A stretch of DNA of 64,000 nt from Cyclina sinensis (Eukaryota; Mollusca; Bivalvia; Venerida; Veneridae): contig JAAONU010000004.1 in assembly GCA_012932295.1 (NCBI GenBank), positions 27,444,304 through 27,508,303 of the forward strand, in the 5' to 3' direction. Positions within the stretch are counted from its first letter, which is position 1, and every line of letters begins with the position of its first letter. Below the pieces are notes generated by a model that ran no database searches, was not told where the DNA came from, and saw only the letters and a program-made list of their open reading frames with translations. The position numbers and the translations under genes were made by a program. Positions 1-11,148 of this stretch are shown in pieces.

Positions 1-1615
1 AAATATATTACTAAACAAAAACAATTTAATTTTACGCCTAGTTGACAGGAAATATGACATGATTTTGCATCTGAATGGCCTTTTTTGTATTGAATTCGCT
101 TTGACGGCGTCACATGAGGAAACGCACCATGTGATATGTCCAAGACAACGATTATGGAAATATACTTAAAATATAATGACCTTGGCAAGCGCCGTAAGAA
201 CGCAATTTCAAATCAGCATACCTATGTGTTTTACATGGTTCCAGTCACAAAAAAACCAATTAGTTTCATTTATTGGTACGTGACTGTAGATTTATCGCTG
301 GTTTTAAGTTGAGTAAGTCCGTAAATTTGATTGACAGTATAATTGAAATTCATGGAAAGAGATTGTCACCTAGGTCATGTGTTTTATCAAATAAAGAAAA
401 GAGAGTACCGCCAAGCTATCCAGAAAAAAAGGATTGTTTATACCCGCTAAGCTTGAACACAAAGAACAAAATTATCAACTGAAGGACTTTTTTTACCACA
501 AATACTCATAGGTATTTTTAAGATACTCTATCTGCTGCTGACATAGTAGAAAAGATTTGTTTTAAGGTAACTTCTTATATGTGACATAATCTAAGTTCAT
601 AAATAAATTTACAGACATGCATACAAAACAATCAAGTTTTCTTAATAGATGTCATTTTTCTCCTAATAGAAATGGTATCTGTTAAGTAAACTTGATTGCT
701 TTTCCTAGAGCGGTTAATGTACCATGAAACTAAATGACAGTCTGCTGGAGTTAGCTGTCTGCTGAAGTTGCCATAACTTAGTGATCGGTGTGGGAAACAG
801 TCTAAATGAAAAGTTCAAAGCAGTGAAAAATTACTATTGTGTCAACATTAGGTATAAAGCTATATTCTTGATGTAAACATTTACTATTCCCTTCACTGAA
901 CTTTAGACACAAGCCTAGTTTACTGTTGATGTAGATGTTTTTCTCTCTGATTTGGTTAGAAATGATATGATTCCTATTCTTGGTTTTACATGGTACAATA
1001 TCCATTACGAAGACGTATTGACCTGTTATAAAGAAAGCCGGGTTTACCCATAGTAAATAAGTCTAATGAACAAACAACACCACAAACATGGCATGACAGG
1101 ATCTTGCGGTAATAAACTGAAATGCAAATCATTTTTGAGGTTTTAAACAAAACAAAAAGGGCAGAATTCCATCATCATAGTGCAATGCTGTATTATTTGA
1201 TACTTTTTTCATCATAAGCTGTCTTTGGAAAGATAGTCTCCGGAATTCAGCATTAAAGACGGACCACTTGCAAACCTGTGTATGTAATAAAGATAAGTAA
1301 AATAGTAAGTATATTTAGAATGAACATCATGCTCGATCTTGATAATCTTATAATGCGATTTCTTTTATTCTTTAGAAACATAAGATTTATGTTCAATAAT
1401 GGTAAACGCATTTATTTTCTAAAAGACAACAATAAATTCAGGAAAGGTCTGAATAGGTAAGTATAAAACGTCTTTGTTGGGTTTTTTACGCTGTCATTTT
1501 GATATCGATTTTTTTTCTCTGTGAAAATGTTAAACGCAGGATCCTTATTATTTACGCAAATATTATTGGATACTTAATCTTTCACGCTGAAAGGTTTGTA
1601 ATTTTGTACAATCAT
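1..1615. other. Unassigned AT-rich DNA
   Basis: I see no coding motif, RNA gene or repeat structure here. The open stretch at 273-482 has no recognisable domain and no splice context, and looks like chance in AT-rich sequence. Confidence 0.6.
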
Positions 1616-1639
1616 TGGAGAGGTCATCAGACCTCTCCA
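1616..1639. repeat. Perfect 10-bp stem hairpin
   Basis: The arms tggagaggtc (1616-1625) and gacctctcca (1630-1639) are perfectly complementary around an atca loop. A related hairpin, gaggtc-acga-gacctc, lies at 24318-24333. The shared stem suggests two relics of one repeat family. The function is unknown. Confidence 0.6.
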
Positions 1640-1805
1640 CAGTGTTGGCTTTAATTGCTGGCGGCATCCATTTTAGCGTATCAAATTTTAGTTAATGATC
1701 TCATATAAGGCCTAAAATCATGAAAACCAGTCTACAAAGATAGTTATGCGCATGCTCTGAATCAAAATACGAATTCATTTAAACGAAACCAAAATTTAAC
1801 ATCGG

Positions 1806-1839
1806 GTCAAAACGGCCCATGGTTAAAACGGCCCATTAT
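1806..1839. repeat. Two-copy 17-bp tandem repeat
   Basis: The segment 'aaaacggcccat' occurs twice in tandem at about 17 bp spacing. It is a short local duplication with no further context. Confidence 0.6.
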
Positions 1840-2094
1840 GAACAAAACGTACAGAATAATTTTGTATTCCCTTAAAGCGACTGACTTACAGATGGGCCGA
1901 CGATGAAAAAAAAAAAAGAAAATGTTCTTACATCTTGAAATTTTTGCTGCAATTGCAAAGAACATATTTAAACTAAGTCACTGATCCATTTACATCAAAA
2001 TATAGAGTTTTACACACTTTTATCGGTAAAAACATTTACCCTGTTAGTCACGGGGTAGATACTTTAGTTATAAGATTAATTTTGACGCTTGCTT

Positions 2095-2215
2095 ACAAGG
2101 CTCAGTGGTCTAGATCGTCGTTCCCTATTTTACTGACCGAAAGGTCGTGGGTTCGAATCCTGGTTATTCATGGCGTATAGAAGCATAATATTATTTTTTT
2201 TTTCGTAGTATATTA
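2095..2215 (+). mobile_element. tRNA-derived SINE (short family, copy 1)
   Basis: An A-box-like aggctcagtgg (2098-2108) and a consensus B box ggttcgaatcc (2150-2160) are 52 bp apart, as in a type 2 pol III promoter. There is no convincing cloverleaf with acceptor stem, so this is a tRNA-like SINE head rather than a tRNA gene. The body continues through gtatagaagcataatatta (2174-2192) into a T-rich tail. A second locus at 49371-49482 has the same A-to-B spacing and almost the same tail motif, which argues for one SINE family. Confidence 0.6.
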
Positions 2216-2573
2216 AATTCTCTTAAATTTTAAAGAAAAAAAATCAGCAAAATTCTGTGAGTCAGTCAGTCAGCTTTAACTAAACACAAAAAATACAATT
2301 ATAGGGATGCATTTCTTATAATGCATGCTACTTTTTAAAAGCTACACATTCTAAAATGCATTTTTTTCTGAGAAACTCATCAGCCTGCTGAACAAATTAA
2401 TATTTAGCCATGGTCATGGAAAAATGGTAAATATTTTTTACGAATTTCAGAGGATTTTTGACAAGTCCATTTCCTCGATTTGGATCAAATTTACGCCCTT
2501 TTAATATTTAGTCCAGCTTAACAGATACTATCGCTGATTATTTTGTAAAATATTTGGACTAAGATAGGTGTAA
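2216..2573. other. Unassigned AT-rich DNA
   Basis: Nothing is recognised beyond homopolymer runs. Confidence 0.5.
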
Positions 2574-3012
2574 TTAAAGAGGCTGTACTCCAGATTTGAC
2601 ATAAAAAAAAATTTTTCATAAATTATATATTTAGATGCCGTGAGATTATAACAACATAATATTTTACTTCAAAACTGATTATAAACGTCAAAATAGAATA
2701 AAAAAAATATTTTCACTCCAGTCTGATTTGAACTCTGGACCCTCATGTTAACAAAATATTTCCAACGCTTTTACTGTCACCACCATCGCCGTATGTGATA
2801 TTACAGATATTTACTTTAAATCTTATACGATATAGTTATACCGTCGCGTTACGGTATAGCACTTTGAAAGGGAAAAAATCAATTTATAATGTAATTATTT
2901 GACTTATTTTTTGTCAGTAGGTTATTTTTTAAGCATTAATCATAAATATTACAAGAAATTTATAATACAAGAAAACTTTGTTTTTTTGTCATCTGGAGCA
3001 CAGCCCCTTTAA
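2574..3012. mobile_element. MITE-like inverted-repeat element, TTAA-flanked
   Basis: The left end after TTAA (2574-2577) reads agaggctgtactccagat. The right end before TTAA (3009-3012), read on the minus strand, is aggggctgtgctccagat. These are 18-bp terminal inverted repeats with two mismatches, both followed inward by A-rich tracts. The identical TTAA at both ends fits a TTAA target duplication (piggyBac-like), although a 3-bp TTA/TAA duplication cannot be excluded. The element is 439 bp and has no coding capacity, so it is non-autonomous. Its interior carries a tRNA-like segment on the minus strand, listed separately. I am confident of the inverted repeat, less so of the superfamily. Confidence 0.75.
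2725..2785 (-). mobile_element. tRNA-like (A/B box) segment inside the MITE-like element
   Basis: On the minus strand an A-box-like tggtggtgaca (2785-2775) is followed 50 bp on by a B-box-like gagttcaaatc (2735-2725). The spacing matches the SINE at 2.1 kb, but the boxes are weaker. It may be a SINE nested in, or captured by, the inverted-repeat element. Confidence 0.4.
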
Positions 3013-3676
3013 AGCTTGAAAGGGAAAACAAAACTTAATGAGCCTAAAAAAGCAGCTGTTAAACATGGGAGCTCTGGCTTCAACAACTACATGCATTGTT
3101 GTAAAAGAGGGGGGAGTAAAGCCTTAGGGGCTTATAGGAAGATCCCCAAGATTCTACAAGGTATGAAATACATGAGGTTATCTTAATTTGTTTCATTTAT
3201 TTAAATGATAGATACGCCACTATAAAAACATATGAAATAACTAAATTATAGCTTTCGGTCATTTTGCATAATAAGGTATTAACTATTAATAATAGTTAGG
3301 TTACTAGTTTTTATAATTGTTTAAGTCACAGAACGTTTAAAAAATTCAAAATGATCTTGGAAAAAAGTAGATTCATTCTTTCATTGACGACAGCTGCTGA
3401 CCTCTCTTTGGCTTACTTTTTAAAGGAAGCCAACTTGTACCAACACATTCTGACGTCAAAATTACAACTACAGCGTAAAGCACATAGTAGATCCACATTT
3501 GCTTTTGCAGGAAAAAAAGTGTTTGTATTGTTGATTTTTTGCATTTTTCCAGAAAAGTTTATTTAGTAATATAAAACTTTGTAGCTAGAAATAATTGCTT
3601 GCCAAAAGCAATAATATTAGATTTTAAGCAAATTTGAGTTTTACACAAAGGTGACGAGAAAATCGAACATACTTTT
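3013..3676. other. Unassigned AT-rich DNA
   Basis: No gene or structured repeat is recognised. The open stretch at 3351-3566 lacks any known motif. Confidence 0.5.
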
Positions 3677-3745
3677 TGTAGATTTTACACTTTAATGTAT
3701 AAATTTTGCACTTGATTCTGTAAATTTTACACTTTAAACTGTAGA
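3677..3745. repeat. Degenerate ~21-bp tandem repeat
   Basis: Units of the form tgtaaattttacacttta start at about 3677, 3696, 3719 and 3740. They are diverged copies of one short AT-rich unit. Confidence 0.6.
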
Positions 3746-6700
3746 TCCTATAAACTTTTTTCTCTGCCCCCAACTTCCTAATTTCTTCTATAAGGTAACA
3801 CCATCCAAATACAATTACTGTTCTTAAAAAGGATCTATTTCACATTTTACTGCTGTATGTCAGGATACATAAGTATATAATAAATTTAAGAGAGAAACTT
3901 TTGATGTCAGAAAAATAAAAAAAAGCAGACATGAAATATTCATATCGTATCACAATCAATTCCGAGTAAGGAAACACCTAGAGAGACATTAACTTTCCTT
4001 TCATAACAGCTTATATATTGGTTCCATTCAGATGCATAATGAAAATTCAACGAAATAACGGAATAAAATCACACAGATTTTCTTCAAAATGTATACGATC
4101 AGTTCTTATATAACTGCCCGTATGTAGACCTTTGTGAATACTTATATACACTTATCTTCTTATAGACTATTACAACCTTTTTATTAACATTTTTTATTGC
4201 AAAAGAGAAAGTAAAAGGCTATACACAGACAAAAGAATGTTAGCGTTGTTTCCGTTTCTGTTCACATTTCCTGACTAACTAATTCAGCGAATATGTCACC
4301 CACTCACCGATATTTTTTCAATCGGTAAATTGTTGCATAATAGGTAAAAACGACAAATCCGTTGAGGGAAATAAAAATATTACCAATCTTTTCATGAAAT
4401 GGCTATCAAATGACTACTATTTTTCTGAGATATAAAAGTCTCTGTTACACACAATATTTGTTTGGCCTTATAGTACAGTTGAACGTCGACTGCCTATTCT
4501 CAACGGTTAGTTACGGCAGAGTTGGACAAGACGGAACGGAACACAATTTGTAAACATATGGCCCTATTAAAACAATGAACAGAAACTATTTTACCTGTCT
4601 TAAAGTACAACCTATCTATCTTCATGTATAGTTACGTTCATGGTTCTAAGCTGAATAAGCCTTGAAATTAGCCGAGAGTACAAGCAAAGTTTCGAAACGA
4701 ATGCTGTTATTCAGTACAATGTTATCATTTTATCTGTCATGTGTTTTAAAAGTACAATTTAGACAAGAGTACCACTCAATTACGCTATTTTAAACCCCGA
4801 ATATTATTTCAAGTATGAAAAGTTTTTGCTTACACTATGTAGCGTAAAAACGCACCAAGATATGTTTCCTGTTTCTAGCAACAATTATTAGTTTTGAAGA
4901 GGGAATGTCTTCTTCATGACGAACGAAATGTAAATGTCCATGCACAGGAAACATTATCTCAAGTACCACGTGAGTCATGAACAAGAATATGACCAATTTA
5001 CACGTGTAATTTCTAAAGAAAAGATCATTTTCCGCGCAGCATCTTGAAATAAAAAATGACAGCTTGTACATTAGAAGCTTTATATAGCTGTCGGCACTGT
5101 TATAAATATACCAGAAAATTTTTGTAGTAAGTATAAAATATATAAGGGGTAAAGCAGATTTAGTTTTAAATATGAATGACAATCATCCTTTCATTGGACA
5201 TAAAGGGGCTTATCATAAGAAACTGTATATAACAATAGCAATCAAAATGGTTTCTCCGTTTACATTTTCTTCGGAACCGTTCTATTCTTTTTTTCCAAAA
5301 TTAAGCTGTATTCAAACAATTACAAAGCCAACAACGTTGTATGTACCTTTCAATGCAAAGCGTAGGTCTTTGTGGCAGAAACAAAATTGACGGACATTTG
5401 CACCTGTTACATATAAAGCTATGCAAAATTTCTTGGTTCTGAAGATACAGCAAAGTTAAGGAATACATTAAGCGTGATGAAATAAAGTCGCCCTGATATG
5501 TCAAACTCCTGTTGCAAGTGTTCTCTTAACCGTTATAACGCGATCAACTATTTACAGCGTCTATGCTACTTTATTTACACTACATTACATACTTGAACTG
5601 ACTTCTTAATTTATGACAAATCGCATAAAAATGTCTACAACCTCTGTAGGAAGGGAAATGTTTTAAAAGATATTTAGTCCCGTGCATGAACTCTACCTAA
5701 CGACATGCCAGAAAATGTTTTATCAGGGGCTTAGACATCACCACTTAATGTGACTCTCTTTTATTAATCTGATATAAATCGGACCCGAAAGTGATTCGAT
5801 TTCAGACGTAGACCTATTGGAAAAAGACACAAAAAATAACACCAATATCTTTGGACAAAAACTACTTTTTAAATGTATGACGTTGAAACAAAAAAAGTAT
5901 TATGTAACTTGAACGCTGATTTTGTTAACAAGTGTTGACACAATGTGCAACTAATGTAACGAACTGATAATACTTTGAACAAAATATCATAACGTCTTTA
6001 TCCAATCGATAATATAGGGTTAACGCACGTTTTCCTTGGGATTCTGCAGATGTTATGACACGATAAAAAACGTGCTTTAACGCTATTCTAGCATAAAATT
6101 ATCTAGAAAAGACATGTTTACGAAAAAATAAATAAATAATAGTACAGTCCCCTTTAGGTTTTTATGGATACGTGTTTTAACTATGCGTTCCAGGGCGACA
6201 CGTCAACATGTTTCAACCTGTCGAGCAGGCATCTTGAAACTTAAAAAGTGTCGATTAAAAAAATATTTGGAAGGATTTCATATGGATTTACGATTCAGAT
6301 AGTATACACTGACGACTTGTATGAGTTATGTATAAGTTACATAAACTGCCGGTTTGGGCAAAAAGACGGATCACCGTCCAATATTTACAAAGGCCCTGTA
6401 ACGCGCATAACTGAAAACGGGTAATAACAGCGCGTGAGCGCGAGAACTTCCTTGTTAACACACCTTTTTCTCTCGTTAAAACATAGGCAAAACGGGCAAA
6501 AACAAGCGATTTTATGCTAGAATATCTGTTTTGCATTTTAACTGGAATTGTTTAATGTCCTGATCTCCGTAGAAAGGGTAACCAAATATTTTTAAAATGC
6601 CAAGTACGCTAAAAGTACATAGACATGCACGACAACTATGTTTCATCTGTCTTTAATTGTTCTATTTAACAAACTGGTCAAATGGTAACTATGAAATATT

Positions 6701-7085
6701 GCTTTTCTTGTCATCAATGAAATCGAAGGGTTGTTATAATCTAAGACGTTGGAACAGTAGTTGTTTAAGACAATAGGTGTCACCCAGGGGGTTTTCTCGT
6801 AGCAAGAAAGCAGTCTTAATGACAGCTATATCCGCCGCCGCCGACTCATTTATATGATGATGGTTGGTTGTTAATGCATATCAGTAAGAGAGGGTAGCTC
6901 GGACAGTACTGCAGTTTAAATATTTTAAGTTTTATAATTAAGTGTGCTATTGTGAGGTGATGGATAACCATCTTCTGTGAAGTGTTAGAAGATTATTACT
7001 CAGTTATTTTGAAACCGTCCGAGTAGTTCTAAAGTTTCATGTACATAATATGCCCTTTACTATTTGAATTTTGTAAATTCTCCTA
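3746..7085. other. Unassigned AT-rich DNA
   Basis: No supported gene. The longest open frame is on the minus strand (4835-5182, 115 codons). It is hydrophobic and Phe/Ile/Tyr-rich, has no domain I recognise and no clear splice structure, and I do not call it. A loose inverted repeat built on gcacgtttt lies near 6022-6081. Confidence 0.5.
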
Positions 7086-7092
7086 TTAGAAT

Positions 7093-7143
7093 AGGTGATA
7101 TCACTTATTCAAGGAACAAATAAGTGATATAGGTGATATCACC
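7093..7143. repeat. Inverted repeat with GGTGATATCACC palindrome
   Basis: Arms ggtgatatcacttatt (7094-7109) and aataagtgatat (from 7119) can pair. The right arm runs into a perfect 12-bp palindrome, ggtgatatcacc (7132-7143). It is probably the hairpin of a small non-autonomous element. Confidence 0.65.
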
Positions 7144-7199
7144 CATTTGTACAGATTTGTTGCGCCCTGCAGATCGTTTCATGATTTAAACAATTGTGC

Positions 7200-7575
7200 A
7201 AACCTATTTCAAAGTTCTTTCATGCTTCAGGAAGTAATGGCTCTCTAAATGTGACTTTGAATTTGGATGCCTTGTCTTTCTCTCTGTACTTTGCTTCGCC
7301 CCATGAAGGTTAACATTGTGCCAATCTATCTTTAAACCTTCCCAGCAGTTTGAAATATATGGAGCCGACACGAAACAGCATGAGGAATTTATGGCTCTCT
7401 AAGTGTGACCTTGACCTAAAACTTTGGAATAAGGACCTGGGCATAGGGCTCTGCACATTGTCTCATAATGGTAAACATTTGTGTCAAGTTATTTTAAAAT
7501 CTTTCCAACAGTTTGGAAGTTACGGAGCGGACACGAATGTGGACGGACGGATGGACAAAGACCATTTCTAAACCC
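7200..7575 (+). repeat. Bivalve-type satellite element, two degenerate monomers plus ACGG tail
   Basis: Two related monomers of about 163 bp carry the anchors ggagccgacacgaa (7361) and ggagcggacacgaa (7524), each preceded by 'cagtttg' and 'ggctctctaa'/'gtgacctt' blocks. The array ends in ggacggacggatggac. The layout of monomers followed by an ACGG-type tract recurs at 10.3 kb and 41.7 kb. Apparent open frames here (7350-7571) are repeat sequence, not a gene. Confidence 0.7.
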
Positions 7576-9454
7576 CCTTCCGCTCTTGTAATATTTCGCT
7601 TTGTAACGTAAACGACTTTGAAAAAAAAAAAAAGATTACTATAAAGCTATCTTCTTATCTATTAATATATTAAAGTACTGTTTGTAAGAAACCGAAACTA
7701 AAATATTTTTTCAATATTTAATAATCATTAAAGCTTCAGTTGGATTTGAAGTCAATGAAGTCAAAATAAAAAAATAACAGAAACTGAACATTAATGTTGA
7801 AAATGTAGCAAGTTAATTAAAACTTGTGTTACTGTCAAACATATCCACTACGCCAAGCCTTGTAACGGCCTTTTTACTGCTGTCCGACTCCTCTATCATC
7901 TTTATCACGGTGATAACAAATGGCAATTATAACTGCACAGTGCTTTAATCAAAAGTGTGTTAACAGTTTTTTTCTAGATTTCATGGTCAATATTTTAATG
8001 CGAAGAATTAACTGAAGTTGAAGCAAAAGTTATGCGATTGCAGTCATCTTCCGGGATAAAGATAAGTGCACTCATTTCTGTTCTTTAGAGACAGGCACTT
8101 TTGTGTCAGTCATTTACATCATTAAAGTTAAAGCACATTTTTGTTTCTAGAGGTAACTGCTGTTTAATTAGTGTTAAGCAACTTTGATTGATGCTTGGTT
8201 TATTTCTCTAGGTTTTCAAGGTTTGTGCATATTTTCTATCTTGTACTGGTACTAAAGCTGTCTATAATTTAATGTCACATGAGACCATTGGCATTGTAGC
8301 TTTCTGATTATGGATGGTGTTCACATTCAATTTATGTATATTGAAGACATTACCTACAATTTCTGTATTATCTAAGAGTGATGCGCTTGAATAATTTGAC
8401 AGTGACATATTTTGACATTTTTACAGTTGAAATAGAACTCCACTACAATCCATCACAATGATAATGTGCTTGGAATCACTTAGCTCACTCTTCCAGAAAT
8501 AATTAGTGTCTTTTATGTCTTCCTATCTCATCTTCTTTCAAAAACACCTTCTTAAAGGGGAAACCATACACTGACAAAACGGAAATATATTTTGGCACAC
8601 CAAACTAACAGGTTCAAAACAGAAACAGTATGATAATATTAGGTGTTCATACAACTTTTACAGATCCGAAATGTCATTAATTGCTTTTACTCTTTGAACT
8701 ATATAAAGCATAAATGCTACACCATAATTTGGCAACTTAAGTCAAGTAAAATGACTTAATTTTGTAAATGTGCCCTTCCTATTTTCGATAGTGTGCTTTG
8801 AAATGTTGATACATGAACTCAAGTGATAATAAGACAAAACGCTAAACAAAATAGCTTGTCTTATTATTGTCAAATATGCTTTTCTGCGAAATTATAATAC
8901 TATGTTCATCTTTCTTCACTTAAACAGACCGAGGAAAAACATTTTTAAAAATTACGACAACAAGTTACATTATGACATAGCCACCTAAATGCCTAAAATC
9001 CGAAGAACTCCTACGTGTGCATGCATAAAAGATTTCACTACAAGATGCTGACCGTTAATCTTATAAACCTTGAACTTAATCCATAGCTTGCTTCAAGTTC
9101 GCTTATAAAAAGATCATGTTTTTCATTCCAGGGATTTAGCCTGAACGAATAACTTAGGTTGATTGATTGTTGAAAAGGAACAAAACCGACCTAAGCTTGA
9201 AAATAAGAATATATTTTAACGTGTATCTCAGCTTTTGGTTATTTTCTTCTGTGTAACGTATATCTTATGCTTTGCAAAACATGATGTTTATGGTCAATTA
9301 TCTGAAATGCAATCAAAATGAGATGTAGAGTAGCGACTAAATAACGGCAAAATACATTTTTGAGAAGCGGTGCTTTATTGTTGCTTTTGGAATACTGGCT
9401 TCGATTTCAGCTCCATAATACCTGATCTATTTTTTGTGTTTTTTATGTTGACGG
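7576..9454. other. Unassigned AT-rich DNA
   Basis: Nothing recognisable. It is AT-rich with short homopolymer runs. Confidence 0.5.
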
Positions 9455-9530
9455 AGTCCAGAGATTTGGATGACGATATAGCTGAAGTCATTAAAATGTC
9501 CTGAATGTTTTATCAGATATTTCCTTACAA
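9455..9530. repeat. Short extra match to the end of duplicated block Y
   Basis: The 20-mer agtccagagatttggatgac (9455-9474) is identical to 16661-16680. A weaker similarity continues through 'tcagatat'. It also matches the diverged copy near 13344. It may be the remnant of a third Y copy. Confidence 0.5.
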
Positions 9531-9959
9531 ATTAGAAGTAAAGTAGATATAGACAAATATGTCTTCAAATAAAGAGGAAAAGGTTCAAGCCAAGTAATAT
9601 CCATTTAACAACTTACAAATACTTGACTGGCTTATTCTTCAGTAAAAAGAAGAAAAAAACGCCAAGATCATCTGTGATTCCGTTTTAGCGAATTACTTTG
9701 AAAAGAGAGCGCGTACTTAAGGTAGTAAAAAATCTAATGATGTACCTTGACCTTTGTCCTTTGTTACAAGTATTAATCTTGAGAGTGCAAAATTAATAAA
9801 TTAACGGAAAACCCTCAAGAGCATCGCAGAACGGATGCAATAGACGCCCGTCAACTTGTTTTAAACTTTTATGTATTTTTGATATATTAATAATACACTG
9901 CACTTCTGTTTCTTACGATCCTCATTTGAAGTGTCAATTTAATATCTGTCACTGACTTC
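9531..9959. other. Unassigned AT-rich DNA
   Basis: Nothing recognised. Confidence 0.5.
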
Positions 9960-10385
9960 AATTCATGCTCTGGACAAAACTTCATAAAACAATTAAAGGA
10001 GAGATAACTGACAAACGGGATAAGATAGAGTTATGCTTCTTGAACACTGCACTTCACTCTCATTGGTTTTGCAATGCCTTGATCAGATTAAAAGCTGAAT
10101 AAACTTTCATGAATATCTTCTGTAAAGGTTAAGGAGATATGAAGCAGACAGAAATGCTATGGCTTAAATTCTTGACCTTGAATTGTGCCCTTGACTTTAA
10201 AGTGACGGTCATAACATATGGGTTTGCACGTCGTCACAATAGATAAACATCTGACCTAAGTTCAAGCGGTTCAAGAGATATATAGCGGATAAGAAATTAC
10301 TAACGAACGGACTGATGGACAGACGGGCAGAAGGGCGGACAGCCAGGAGCAAAAAATAATACGTCCTTTTGGGCGTATTGAAATA
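9960..10385 (+). mobile_element. Degenerate hairpin-ended satellite element
   Basis: The start resembles monomers of the 40.6-41.7 kb element: 'agagttatgcttcttgaacactgcactt' here corresponds to 'agagttatcattcttgtgcactgcactcc' there, compared in short blocks. The end has a purine-rich tract (acggactgatggacagacgg and following, about 10306-10345) and then a hairpin, aatacgtcc-ttttg-ggcgtatt (about 10360-10381). The combination of monomer, ACGG-like tract and terminal hairpin marks it as the same class, in + orientation. Confidence 0.6.
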
Positions 10386-10699
10386 ACTCTGAAATGTAGC
10401 TACTGTGAACGAATACCTGGTGTAATGTACTTGACATTGTAGGTACCAGTTTACATAGACTGAGCAACAACTGACTGACTTATATTCGAGTGAATGAACA
10501 TATGAAGCAAATATTTAGGAATTATTACACCGTAGTTAATCAGAATATATCGTAGTATAATTTATTGACTGGATGTTTGCCTGTAAAACAACATCTCATT
10601 TCTCTCTTACAAAGTTTATTCTGGTAATATTTCAATTTTAGTCCTTTTTATGCTTCATGATAACCAAAACAATCATGAATATTCCCAAAGGTTATTTTT
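10386..10699. other. Unassigned AT-rich DNA
   Basis: Nothing recognised. Confidence 0.45.
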
Positions 10700-11148
10700 C
10701 CCCGTTTAGGAGAAATTCAAACTTAACACTGTTTACATTATAACAACTAATGGAATAAATTCTTTTAAAACTTGATCAGGTGTACATGGATCGACTATTC
10801 TGCCTTTATTGAACAATTATTATGTCTGCCAAGATGTTAAAAATCCCGTGAGTTCTTTTAAATATATTCATGAAACAACCAAAATACTTAATTTTCTTAC
10901 GTTCAGTTTTCTTAGAAAGAGTTGCAATTTTCCATTAAAATTCCTCAACCTTATAATTTTCTGCATTTATATTGAAACTCCCTAACTTATCGATTTCACA
11001 GACTTCTGAAAAATATAACGCAAAACACGTTTACATCCGAAAATTATGAGACTGCGTCAGCTATTATTTTGTCCCTTTACTGTTTTTGTAGCCTGTTTAT
11101 TAATTTCTATTATCTGGTTGAGTGAGTAAATTGAAATTTTTATTTTAT

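Noticed and set aside
1616..1639. Rho-independent terminator or histone-type 3' stem-loop
   Set aside because: The hairpin has no T-run after it and does not match the histone stem-loop sequence. A related hairpin at 24.3 kb indicates a repeat family.
4835..5182. 115-codon minus-strand open frame, one of the longer ones in the window
   Set aside because: The composition is what AT-rich chance frames give (Phe, Ile, Leu, Tyr rich). It has no recognisable domain, and no convincing acceptor/donor pair or upstream signal.
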